Source of the DNA: Gossypium raimondii
Lineage: Eukaryota; Streptophyta; Magnoliopsida; Malvales; Malvaceae
Length of the DNA stretch: 64,000 nucleotides
Direction of reading: 5' to 3'
Assembly: GCF_025698545.1 (NCBI RefSeq)
Contig: NC_068572.1
Location: forward strand, 496,001 to 560,000
Shown: piece by piece, positions 1 to 10,193 of the stretch
Layout: each line of letters begins with the position of its first letter
Position numbering within the stretch: position 1 is the stretch's first letter
Translations under genes and position numbers: made by a program
The notes under the pieces: model-generated
Told to the model about the DNA's origin: nothing
The model's input: the letters and a program-made list of their open reading frames with translations, nothing else
The model's database searches: none

Positions 1-950
1 TAAGAAACCCTGTTGATCCTAATCCATTTTTGTTTACTTATCACCCATTCATGTTAACCCGAAAACCACCTTAATTTTGTAAATCACTCTTTTTATTGAT
101 TCCCTTTTTTGTTGAGATTTGATTTGGTTAGTTGTCTGACTATGTTTCATTTGTATTGTTGAATTTTTCTTTGTTCTAAAAAAATTAGCAATCTTGATCA
201 ATTGAGAAATCAATATTTAGGTTATAAACCTTACTATCTTATTTAAGCTTGAATCGTTAATCTCATCTATTGTATAAAAACTCACATCCACACTTTATTT
301 CTCATTGATGTTAAATTCTTGTAATTTAGTAGTTGATTCTTTTGGTTTGGAAACCTATGAATTGGAATCTCGATTGTAACCATATTTTATGACCTTTTTC
401 GTACCCTTAACTTAAGCCCCGTTACAATCTCGTAAAGACCTCTTAAATGGTATGTCATCTCGTATATGTAGTAGTGGAGATTTAATGTTCAAGCAAGCTT
501 ATGGTAATAGCATTTCTTGTTTAACTGTTAAGTACATATTACTTGAACCTTAAACACCTTGATAGCTTTGAGTAAACCTTAGTGAGGGTGCTAATTCCTG
601 TTGAATTTGAATTTCAAGTAATTATTGAGATAGGGGAGATACCTATGTTTTTTATGCCTTAAAAAAAATTTCTGCTTGGATTGCTTGTATTTTTTAGTGT
701 CATTTTAGTTTAAATTTCCAATGCATGATTATTTGTAGATTATCCTGAGACATCGGTGAAAACAATAAATTAAAGGAAGTTAACTTGAATGTGGGTTGAG
801 AATTTTTCTTGAGGACAATCAAACGTTTAAGTGTGGGGATATTTGATAAGTGCTAAAAGTATCATGTTTTAACCTTATTCTTAACGCGTTTTGGGTGATT
901 ATCCGATGTTAATTGTGAATTTTATACTCTTAATCCTTTAAATTCATGGC
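1..950 (+). mobile_element. Probable 3' end of a Ty3/Gypsy-type retrotransposon running into a truncated LTR start
   Basis: No coding frame is visible. Around 828-842 a G-rich stretch (GTGTGGGGATATT) directly precedes TGATAAGTGCT near 845. This resembles a polypurine tract followed by the 5' bases of a plant Gypsy LTR. The presumed LTR can be followed only to about 950, where composition changes abruptly. The other LTR lies outside the window or is lost, so this is a relic call based on the junction motif and my memory of similar plant elements. It could instead be unrelated intergenic DNA. Confidence 0.35.
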
Positions 951-1490
951 GAACGGGAAGCCCTTCATATATAATGATCATTTTATGATGGTCCTACCAC
1001 ATGTGCAACCGCAAGGGTTTTGATAGCGACGGAGGGAAACCTAACCGCGTCGTCATCGACTTTCACCATCTAGGAACATTGAATCTAATTCAAACCCTGA
1101 TCTCGAGCCCCAATATTCCATCTTCGGATCTTACTCACACACCCTACCCATCCCCAACAACAACCACCCTCATTTGAGGAAATATTTGGCGCAGACCCCA
1201 ACCTCGAGCCTCAACATTCGGCACACTCTAGAGCGTACTCATATCACCCAGAGCCTCATCAGCAAGCACCTACCAAGTAGGATATCTTTGGCTCAGTACC
1301 TCCAGTCTCGCAAACCCCATGACTCCCGATGATGGGGAATATAATTTTACTAGTTTCTTTAGTACACTTGTAGGAACATCGGAGGCCAGTCCGAGCACTT
1401 ATGAATTGCCACATGAAGGTGCACGAGGTCGCTGAAGGAGGCAGCCTGACCATTACACGTCGAGGCCGGGGACAACACCTGGGTCCATAC
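950..1490. pseudogene. Degenerate coding-like patch, GC-richer, unidentified
   Basis: This stretch has clearly higher GC content than its surroundings. On + it reads in pieces as a Pro/Gln/His-rich peptide (for example HPQQQPPSFEEIFGADPN and AYSYHPEPHQQAP), interrupted by stops and frame changes. It ends with an Arg/Gly-rich stretch near 1430-1480. I do not recognise a domain. The low-complexity, Pro/Gln-rich character resembles C-terminal tails of transposon-encoded proteins, so a transposon origin is the likeliest reading. A start codon and intact frame are absent on both strands. Confidence 0.3.
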
Positions 1491-1867
1491 AGTTTTGATT
1501 TTTTTAACTATTTACTTAGTAACTTTTTGTAAACCGTAAATTGAATTTTCAACATAGCTATTTATTTTTGAATTGATGAGCACAAAATATTACGTAAAAT
1601 GTTAACTGATAAAAAAATATAAAATTCGATTTTTAAATAAAACGGTCCAAATTTGGTTTACAGATATAAAAAAATCCGCAGTTAGTCATCTTCTGCTTGA
1701 ATGAGGTCTACATTACATTTAGTAAATATTGACCATGTTCACCCGTCATCTTGTGTAAACCATAACCAGTCTACACAATTAGTCATCATCGATGAAGACC
1801 GCCACTAACTTGTGTAAATAGTAATCAATTTCTACGCTCTTTGATGGCATGACATTTACGATTCTCG

Positions 1868-1925
1868 TGACAATATATAATTCAACCTCGTTAATGTATG
1901 ACAGTATATAATTCAACCTCGATAA
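1868..1925. repeat. Short imperfect tandem duplication (~30 bp unit)
   Basis: The sequence GACAATATATAATTCAACCT and the following CGTTAA are repeated almost at once as GACAGTATATAATTCAACCT. This gives two adjacent units of about 30 bp. The flanking 1500-2000 region holds no gene that I can see. Confidence 0.6.
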
Positions 1926-2006
1926 CTGGTATCTCCTATTAATGGTACACTTCCCAAATAATTAAGGGATCCACTACTTCACATTAGATCCATCACTTCA
2001 CATCTA

Positions 2007-2152
2007 GCCATTACAGTTACTCCTCATCTGATAAGCAAACAATTTAAGATGGGTTAACAACCTACAAAGATGGGCGCAATGTTTCTAACCATTCATAAAT
2101 TTGCTCAGGCAATAAATTGTTTGCTTATCAGATGATGAGTAACTATAATGGC
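2007..2152. repeat. Inverted repeat with ~40-bp arms (hairpin or small MITE)
   Basis: The arm at 2007-2046 is the near-exact reverse complement of the arm at 2113-2152. Both carry the core GATAAGCAAACAATTTA or its complement. They are separated by about 66 bp. A clear target-site duplication was not found. Confidence 0.7.
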
Positions 2153-2279
2153 CTTTTCTTCAACAGGATACTTTCAACATTTTTTTCTCTATTTACAATA
2201 CCACAACCTAAAGAGCATCCATATATCTATATATAGGCTACTGGTGTAGGCAAAGAAAAGGCCAGCACCAAAATTTTTT

Positions 2280-2655
2280 TAAATTTTTTAAAGAGGTGTC
2301 GACCACTTGGTATATGGCACACAAAAAAAAATTTATACAGATAAATGGATGTTGGCCATCTGGTACATGGCACCTCAAAAAAATTGAATACAGAGAGAAA
2401 AACAAATGGGTGTTGGCCATGGGGTGGCCAAAACCCTAAAAACAATTATACAGAAAAAGGGTGTGACCACCTGTTTCACGACACCCAATTTTTTTTTTAA
2501 ATACTGGTATAATTTGTATACCAGTATAATATGGTGTAAAAAATTACATGGGTGTTGACCATGCAATGACCACAACCAAATATCAATCATGAAGTAATGA
2601 TCGAGGGAATTTTATGTGGGTGTTGACCATGGAGTGGCCAAAACCCTCCGGCATT
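2280..2655. repeat. Run of about six degenerate ~50-90 bp repeats
   Basis: Units start with GTGTYGRCCA or GTGTTGGCCATG and continue with a CAC/GGCC motif and an A-rich stretch. They begin near 2296, 2350, 2411, 2460, 2551 and 2621. Units vary in length and are diverged. The fourth carries a short palindrome around ACTGGTAT...ATACCAGT (about 2504-2526). No start-to-stop frame of useful length is conserved between units, so this is repeat DNA. Confidence 0.6.
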
Positions 2656-2906
2656 GTTCGTTTCAGGTTATTTTGGTATTTATTTTTTAACTTGGGTTAT
2701 TGTTGTAAATATTTTATTTTTTGGGTCAAATGGGTAAAATAGCCGACAAAGTTAAACTACTTCAAATAGTAGGTATATTAGCTCTATTTGTCACTGTGAT
2801 GTAATATATTTAAGTTCACTGGTTGTAATTGTTTGAAGATAGTAGATTTTTCTTACCAAGCTAGGTTCCACAAATATAGGAAAACCAAATTGTGTAAACA
2901 AACTTT

Positions 2907-3090
2907 GGGCTAGTTTAGTATTACTTCTAAGAAGCACTTTTGAGACAAAAAAATTCCTAAACAAGTTTCTTTTTAAGAGAAAATGTACTTCTCCAATGCC
3001 AAAAAATGAGACCAAAATCACTTTTTTCGTAAGCTGAAAATTTTAGTTTCTCCTCAAAAACACTTTTGAGAAGCATTCCTAAATTAGGCC
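2907..3090. mobile_element. Small MITE with ~38-bp imperfect terminal inverted repeats (hAT/PIF style)
   Basis: The left end starts GGGCTAGTTTAGTATTACTT. The right end, reverse complemented, starts GGCCTAATTTAGGAATGCTT. The arms extend about 38 bp, both including CTTCT and a TTTTGAG core. The length of about 184 bp with no coding capacity fits a miniature inverted-repeat element. The target-site duplication is not decisive, so the superfamily remains open. Confidence 0.65.
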
Positions 3091-3289
3091 TTTATTATCC
3101 CCTATTTAGTTATGTGCTATCATAGTGCTTACAAAAATGCCTACTTCCACTGTCACTTCTAGTCATACTAAGCTTATTACTTAGCTACTATTTCAAGTCA
3201 ATAGTCCCAACAGAAGTTTTGATGCTACCACCACCAACACCTTCCTTGAGACCTCCACTCCATTAAAACCATAATGAAAGGCTCCTTTT

Positions 3290-3550
3290 TTGGGGTAAAT
3301 TATATTAGTAGTCACCAAATTTTTTTTGTCACCAAATTATGGAAAGTTATAAAATAATCATCAAATTATTAATAAATTTATTTTTTTAGTCACCCAACTA
3401 TGAAAAGTTACAAGAGGGCTATTCAACTATTCAATTTTTGTCTTTTTTTTGTTCATCCAACTATTTTGAATTTTTGAGTGTTTCCATTTTACACAAGTAA
3501 ATTAAAAAAAAATTAAGAGTACATGAATATTCAAGAATAGTTGAGAGCAT
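3290..3550. repeat. Dispersed repeat fragment ("AGTCACC-AACTAT" type)
   Basis: AT-rich sequence with several imperfect repetitions of GTCACCAAATTATGGAAAGT and GTCACCCAACTATGAAAAGT in about 200 bp. This is the style of a common non-coding dispersed repeat of eudicot genomes. No gene is seen between 3090 and 3860. Confidence 0.4.
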
Positions 3551-3859
3551 GTGGTAAAGGGAGTAATTTTTTAGCAAACATGGTCAGATATGTCATTCCA
3601 CAGATCTCATCCCCGATCAGCTGTGAAAAAAGTTGTCCATCTTTTTTATTTTAAAGGCTTTTGCTCAACAAACTCTTATAAACTTCCATTGATCAAACAT
3701 TACAATTCTTAAAAGAAAGTTCGAGTTTTAAAAAAAATCTTGAATAACAATTCAAATTTTCGAAAAGAAAATTAAAATTATTATTATTATATCAAATAAT
3801 TTTGAATACTCATTTACATCAACATCAAAGGTCTTTGATAGAAACCCCAAATGGAATAA

Positions 3860-3860
<1 letters not shown>

Positions 3861-3913
<53 letters not shown>
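3861..3913. repeat. (AAT)n microsatellite at the outer edge of the MULE
   Basis: About 17-18 uninterrupted AAT units end exactly where the left terminal inverted repeat begins. Expansion of this tract may have erased the left copy of any target-site duplication. Confidence 0.95.
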
Positions 3914-3914
<1 letters not shown>

Positions 3915-4158
3915 TTACCTATAAAGGCCCATTTCTAAGTATATTTATGAAAATGGGCCAATTTCTGCATTATTTACCGGAAATGGTTGATTTTGGCAAA
4001 ATGTGTCCACGTAGGAGCATTTTAGGGTGAAATTTCAGGAAAATGCGCCACTGGGGGTGCGATTTTGCCATGTCAGTACAAAACGCATTGACATAAACGT
4101 GCTTTGCTGACGTGGCAAAATCGCTCCCCAAAGGGCGCGTTTTGCTCTGTGTTTTTTT
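3911..4158 (+). repeat. Left terminal inverted repeat of the PMD-MULE
   Basis: This matches the reverse complement of 10194-10440 over its whole length with scattered mismatches and small indels. It contains an internal palindrome: GCGATTTTGCCATGTCAG (4059-4076) against CTGACGTGGCAAAATCGC (4107-4124). The second arm holds a TGACGTGG motif, an ACGT-core sequence of the type bound by plant bZIP factors. The inner end runs into a GTGTTTTTTT tract. Confidence 0.9.
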
Positions 4159-4407
4159 CCTAACGATTATTTTATTTTTTGACCGTTGGGGGTCCAACAG
4201 TAAAAAAAAAGTATAAAACCCCCTCCCCCTCCTATTATTTCACACAATATTTCTTCAAATTTTAACAAAAAACTCTCAAATTTCTCCCTAAATTTCTCAA
4301 AGCTCTCAAATTTCTCCTTAGATTTCTCAAAGCTCTCTTTAATTAATTATTTCCTTTTAATTTTTTTTCTAAATTAGTATTATTTTTTATAATTTCAAAA
4401 ATAATTA

Positions 4408-6450
4408 GTCGTGTTAGTAATAGCCGAAAAATTAATTCTTTTTATCATAAACATATCTCGTCGAGTAAATGAAAATGGTAAGGGTAAATTTTAATTTTTG
4501 AATATTATTTAATATTTTTTCATTTATGTAATTTTTATTAATTTGTATTTTATAATTTTTTATAACAGTCTGTAGATCGGGTGTTACAATGTTATATTTG
4601 TAATATGTCTGGTTCTCCATCAATGTTGATAGAAAATTACATGAGGGAAGCGGGTTTTTGGCACGTGGCCACTATAAGCCGGGGGTGCAAGTTGGACTCG
4701 AAACTCATCAACGCGTTAATAGAGTGGTGGAGACCTGAGACGCATCCATTCCACCTTCCATGCGAACAGTGTACTATCACTTTGGAGGACGTGTAGTTAC
4801 AATTAAGATTGTGGGTGGATGGGTCTACACTCACCGGGCCCGTTCAATCTACAATTGGGAGCCATATGCTACGATCTTTTGGGTGTGATTCCGGATAATA
4901 TTTACAGAGGTCAGATCAAGATGGGCTGGTTACGAGACACATTCCCGGAGCTGGGGAATGATTCGACTGAAGTAGAAAGAATATGATATACTTGGGCATA
5001 CATCCTTGAGATGGTTGGAGGTTATTTGATTCCGGACTTGTTACAAAACCTCGTACATCTGAGGTGGCTGCTGAAACTCATTAATTTTAAAGCAGCTGGC
5101 GAATTTAGTTGGGGTTCTGTTATGTTGGCGAATTTTAGAACAGCTGGTGAATTTAGTTGGCGAATTTAGATGTGTAGGGTGACGTCACCAAATAAAGCCA
5201 AAATCGGAGGTTACCTATTACTACTACAATTATGGGCTCGTTTCGCTTTCCATTTTTACGTCATCGAGTGAACCACCCATATATATTTCCACTAATAATG
5301 AGGTAAAATTTTATTTGATTTTACAATTATTACATAGATTTAAAATAAAATTGTATGCTAAAAAATTATTTAATTAGTTGGAAGCATCCGACAAGTTATA
5401 TTGGAATACCTACCGCTCTTGAAGATATACGGCTTCAATTAGACCAACGATCAGAAGCGCAAATATTAAATAAAATATATATACATAAAATAGTCATTTC
5501 ATATTTAGTATTTAGTATTATGTATATAACTAATATTTTTATCACGTTCATATAGTTTCAATGAACACCATACGAGGATCTGGTAATTCGAGCAGTAATT
5601 TCGGATGAATTCTTTCAAAATCCGAACATTTGGCATGTTAAGGTCCCATTGGTCAACTATGCTACTGTTGAGATGCACCAGACAGATAGAGTGTTGCGGC
5701 AATTTAGATTCCGACAACCGATTCTCAAGGCACTTGAGGTGCTCGATAAAGAGCACAAAATTAACTTATGGTAAACGAATATGAATTGGCAGGTATTTTT
5801 CTTGGAATATATCAAAATTTGGGAAAATCGGTATGATCATATACCTACTCACGAACTGATCATTGTTCCAGAGTTAGCGTGCGCGCCGGATTACATGCCA
5901 TGATTTAGGAACCATGGCAAGCCATATTTGTTGTCGGAAGAGCAGAGGCGTCAAAAAATCTGTGTCGAAAGGAAATGACATTGCCCTTTAAATCCAATGA
6001 GAAGGGATGAAGACACAAGCCCATCAACAGTGCCCACACAATCACCAGGCCCAATGCCTCAACCGACGACACCCACACGACAGCCCCTTCAGATTATGCC
6101 AGGTGCGTACACTAGCCCTTATATGTATCTAGGCCCTTATGTGTTTCATTTTTCTAATTATATGCCAGGTTGGAATGCATGGCCCGGAGGGACCGCACGA
6201 GGCACCGTCGGAGAGCTCATTTCATTACCAATCCCCATCGTCTTATGGGATTCAAACACCTCTGCCGTAGGTGATGCAAACACCTCCATATTCTTTATTC
6301 CATGAAGATGGGTCATCCTCCCAACACCCATAACTAGAGCAACCATAACCCTCGTCAGAGCAACCACAACCCCGTCGGAAGCTGAACCAAGGAGGAATCC
6401 AGCGCGTAATCGTCGACCACTCCATGTGGCACTAATTCCGACCGGCATAT
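4408..6450 (+). pseudogene. PMD (plant mobile domain) gene of the MULE, MAIN-like, broken
   Basis: Readable segments match the transposon-borne plant mobile domain family, often annotated as serine/threonine-phosphatase 7 long-form or MAIN-like. The likely first exon, about 4408-4490, has GTG where a start ATG is expected. The second exon from about 4570 reads VLQCYICNMSG, then REAGFWHVATISRGCKLDSK and WRPETHPFHLPC, up to a TAG at 4794-4796. Later segments are GWLRDTFPELGNDSTEVER near 4921-4980, YIGIPTALEDIRLQLDQRSE at 5397-5456 and WHVKVPLVNYATVEMHQTDR near 5632-5691. A Pro-rich tail (5997-6300) and an Arg-rich end follow. There are several stops, at least two frameshifts and a local duplication at 5095-5170. 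Introns are probable near 5300-5380 and 5460-5555. The family's function is unsettled; host members act in silencing and meristem maintenance. Confidence 0.82.
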
Positions 6451-6631
6451 ACATTGATTTTTTAATATATTTGTACAAACTATTTTTATATTATTTCATT
6501 TAATAAAATAAAAGTTGTTTTTAATATTTTAATAGTAAATTATTTTTATATTTTTAATAAAATAGAAGTTCTTTTTAATAAGACAATAGAAATAATGCAA
6601 CATAGTTTCATTACAGCAATTATCAACTATT

Positions 6632-9402
6632 TCAGTTTGGATATGATCGAATTGTATGACCTAGGTTCCTACACCATCCGAACAACTTCTGTTGGTTCGT
6701 TCTTTCCCAGATATCCATATTATTACGTATTCTACTCGAGCAAGGTCGACCTTTTGGTTTGCGATGCAATTCTTTATCCGGTAACAACTTAAAAAGAGCA
6801 AGCGATATAAATGGCCACTTACGTTCATCTGGGACCGGTAGGAATACATGTCTCTACACATTGTACATGTATTCTATTTTGTACACTTCGTCGACATATC
6901 TCATGGGATCCAAACGGAGATTCTAACAAGTTGCAATTTTATGAGCGCATGGATAACGAAATAATAGGTTGTCGCGATCGTGATACACTGTGTGCATGGT
7001 GTTGGCCCGCGCCTTCGCCTTGTTAATTTCTTGCAATACCTTCCGCAACCAAATATGGTCTCCTTGTATTTGGCCTTTATAACTCACTGCTCGCTTTGGA
7101 AATAGTGCCGCCAAACAAAAATATGTCTCTTGCACAACCGAGGTTATTGGCAAATGACGCTTTCCTTTTAGAACATAATTTATTCATTCAGCCAGGTTTG
7201 TGGTTATATGACCATATCGTAGGCCACCGTCGTATGCTTGTGTCTACTATTTGAAAGGTATGTTACAGAGATAGTCTGCGCCTTGATCATTAACTGAACG
7301 CAAAATCCCCAACATCTTATGAAAACGGTCCTTATTGATCTCGTACCCTACCAATATAAGTTGATAGCAAAAATTACATACCACTATTCCATTCAGAATA
7401 AATTAAATATTACAAATGAAATTATATTAATATACATTAAATACCCATGTTGGTCACTTACCATCATTCAATGGTAGACTGATATTGCCCGTAGTAGTTA
7501 GACGTAACGTACCTTAGACAATATTGATGGTGTGTGCGATCCCATAAGCTTCTCTGTCGCTCAACTACGGCTAGTATTCCAGTACCCCGATTTGATAGAA
7601 CGTAAATATCAAGTTAGAGGCATACATACCTCATTAACCTAAAAAGAAAGAAATCTCAGTCATCACCTAACTTCCCCGGTGTTATTGCAAACTTAATTGG
7701 AATGATTCTCCCACCGCCATCCTGTGCTACAACTAGCAATAGTTGAGGGGTATATCTACCATACATAAAGGTATCGTTAATTTGTACCAATGGCTTGCAG
7801 TACACAAATGCGTCCTGGCATTGCTCAAAGCTCTAGAACAAACGCTTGAACACTTGGCATCCACGAAGCAATCGGTCGTTGTAATAGGCCAGTTATGCAA
7901 CCTGTGTCGTATCTCTCCAGCACCTAACACCACTACCACAACTCATTATATGAAGCGTTCCACCCATTATGCATATTTTCCAACACCTTCTGCTTAGTTA
8001 TCCAAGCATTGAAATAAGAGGGCGTGTACCTCAATTGGTTATGAATATTGGCAATTAAGACCGGCATAAAAGTTCTGGGATCTGCCTTTAACATCGGTAG
8101 TATTAAGCTAGCTATCATACCTGAATCTATCTTGGGATGATCTTGTGAAACACCTGTCAATGAAGTACGTTAAATAATACAACATTATGTAATAACATTA
8201 TTATGCAAAAACCCTAAACACTTAGTGATATTGTATCGGCAACACAAGTATGGGGACCTTTTTACTTTTTTATCTCCCATAAGTCTGTCTTTTTCCTAAA
8301 AGAAGCCATGATTTTCCATGAACTTGTACCGTCTTGCATTGCACACTTGGCCTCGAACTTCTCGAATTTGGATTTAACCACGTTGTAGTTAACCTCTTGA
8401 TTGATGTTATATTGTTTCAATACACCAAGAAAACTATCATTACTAGAAAACTCTTTACCAACTTCCAATTCACCCGAATCTAATAACGAACTTGTATAGT
8501 CACGCCTTCTGTGTGGTAGATCTGGAAACTCCAACGTATCATCTGTCGATATATCGATATTATGCATGTGGGCTAGAGGTGAGTACACCCTGAATCACGG
8601 ATCTTCTTATTCTTCATCTGAACCCCCTTCAACGTCTTCAGGTTCGGATAGAACATGCTCTAGTTTAGAAAATAATGCAACTTCTGCACCATCAGGACCG
8701 AACTCTCGAGGTGGATCCATATCGGAGTCATCATCTAACCCACCATCATTTGCAACGTATGAGGTCTCCTCGACGGTGGACGTCGTAGGGAGTACATCAT
8801 CTCTTCTTGTGGACGTTTCATAACGTCCCTAATCAGATGTGGATTGCCAACCACTAGAAGTTGATGTCATTCTCCAATACGTATTTTCAGCATCGAACAT
8901 CGACCCACCGATGTGCATGTCACATCCACTAACCGAGTGTCATGCAGGAGTTGTGTATTCCATACTGCCACCAAATACGAGCGCTTCCGTGTTCTGCCTC
9001 CCCCTAACGGAGTGTCGGGTAGGGGTCGTGTATTCCTCTCGAACAGTAATAGATGTTGAAGTCGTAAATATTTTATTTGGAGATGAAAATTGTACATATA
9101 ACGTAAGATAGGGTGGTCCACTAGCGAGATGAGTCTACACCATCACCTTAAAGCTACGACCACCTTTGATATCAAATGAGTCATATGTCACGGATCAATC
9201 GAAGCACAAAATCGATACTTAATAGAAGAAACCTTCATTGGCGTCGTTTCGAAGATTTTGTTCCTAATTCTTTTACGAAATTCTGTCAAATCTATAATTT
9301 GGTTAAAAACCAGTCACGTTGTGTTCTCCGAAAAAAAATAACGTCGTTCTCGGTGTCACAGACCTCATAATCATAGTAAATAACAACAATAATATGTTCA
9401 CC
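6632..9402 (-). pseudogene. MuDR-family MULE transposase, broken (runs 9402 to 6632)
   Basis: It starts MGEHIIVVIYYDYEVCDTEN at 9402. After an acidic, Ser-rich linker the MuDR N-terminal module is readable (NYNVVKSKFEKFEAKC, SWKIMASFRKKTDLWEIKK, 8405-8262), followed by a stop. After a probable intron come DHPKIDSGMIASLILPMLKA and NIHNQLRYTPSYFNAW (8160-7990). The MULE catalytic core follows with frame breaks: INDTFMYGRYT near 7790-7755, SNRGTGILAVVERQ near 7600-7555 and TNLAE near 7205-7190. It ends with RYPCAHKIATC (SWIM remnant), GRPCSSRIRNNMDI and a zinc-knuckle-like WCRNLGH, stopping at 6632-6634. Two expected catalytic Asp positions read Asn, and the first half of the SWIM finger is deleted, so the enzyme must be dead. 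Confidence 0.85.
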
Positions 9403-9515
9403 CATCTTCAATTTCTATTCTACTTAGCCTCTCTATTTTTTTTTACTGTAACTTAGGCAACCTGAGAATGAAATTTGGCTCATTTATAGTCTAAGTAAGG
9501 CTAAACATGAATTAC

Positions 9516-9870
9516 TGTAGAAAAATAGAGCCAACGTAGGAGCTTTTGTCATCAATTTTGCTGAGAATGCATCCTACTTAAAGCGTTTTTGACACTATTT
9601 GTTCAGAACTGTCTTCTTAAAATTATTTTTTGGGGAACTATTGTAGAAAAAGAGCATCCACGTGAGAGCTTTTTTCAGTAATTTCGCTGACAGTGCATCA
9701 TGCTTGAAGCGTTTTTGACACTATTTGTTCAGGAACTACTACAGAAAAAGAACGTCCACGTGAGAGCTTTTTTAGTAATTTTACTGACAATGCATCCTCT
9801 TGAAGCGTTTTTGACACTATTTATTTAGAACCGTATTCTCAAAATTATTTTTTCAAGAACTACTATAGAA
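9516..9870. repeat. Subterminal tandem repeats of the MULE (three units of ~100-127 bp plus a partial)
   Basis: Units begin with TGTAGAAAAA or CTACAGAAAAAG at about 9516, 9642, 9740 and 9863. Each contains AGAGCTTTT or a close variant, a CTGA-AATGCATC motif and GAAGCGTTTTTGACACTATT. The fourth copy is cut after its first bases. Array-like subterminal repeats are common in MULEs and may hold transposase binding sites, which is inference here. Confidence 0.8.
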
Positions 9871-9889
9871 AAAAAATTCCTTATTATCA

Positions 9890-10190
9890 ATATAATTTTC
9901 CCTAAACCTTAAACCCGAACACAATATTATTTAAAAAACTAAACCTTAATTTAATTAATTTTCCTAAAAATACTAAAACCTAATTTTATTTATTTATTTA
10001 AAACTCCTAAACCCTAATTTAATTATTTGTTTAAAAAGAACACTAAATTTTAATTTATTTTTTAAAATTCCTAAAACTCAAAACCCTAAATTATTTTAAC
10101 AAAACTCTAAACTCTACAAACCTAACCCTAAATTTTTTAACAAAATCCTAACCCTAAAAACCCTAGGAACTAAACATGCAAAAAACCCTG
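9890..10190. repeat. CCCTAA-like A/T-rich low-complexity stretch inside the MULE
   Basis: Many scattered AACCCTAAA or CCTAAACCCTAA-like words lie between AT-rich spacers. Word spacing is irregular and no uninterrupted tandem telomere array is present. It is part of the transposon interior just inside the right terminal repeat. No gene is seen. Confidence 0.5.
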
Positions 10191-10193
10191 ACC

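Noticed and set aside
8566..9121. Open frames on + at 8566-8823 and 8839-9111 as possible Ser-rich proteins
   Set aside because: They are antisense shadows of the transposase linker region, whose - strand reading matches the MULE family before and after this stretch.
9890..10190. CCCTAA words as an interstitial telomere array
   Set aside because: Spacing is irregular, units are degenerate, and the stretch lies inside the transposon, so it is low-complexity A/C-rich DNA rather than telomeric repeats.
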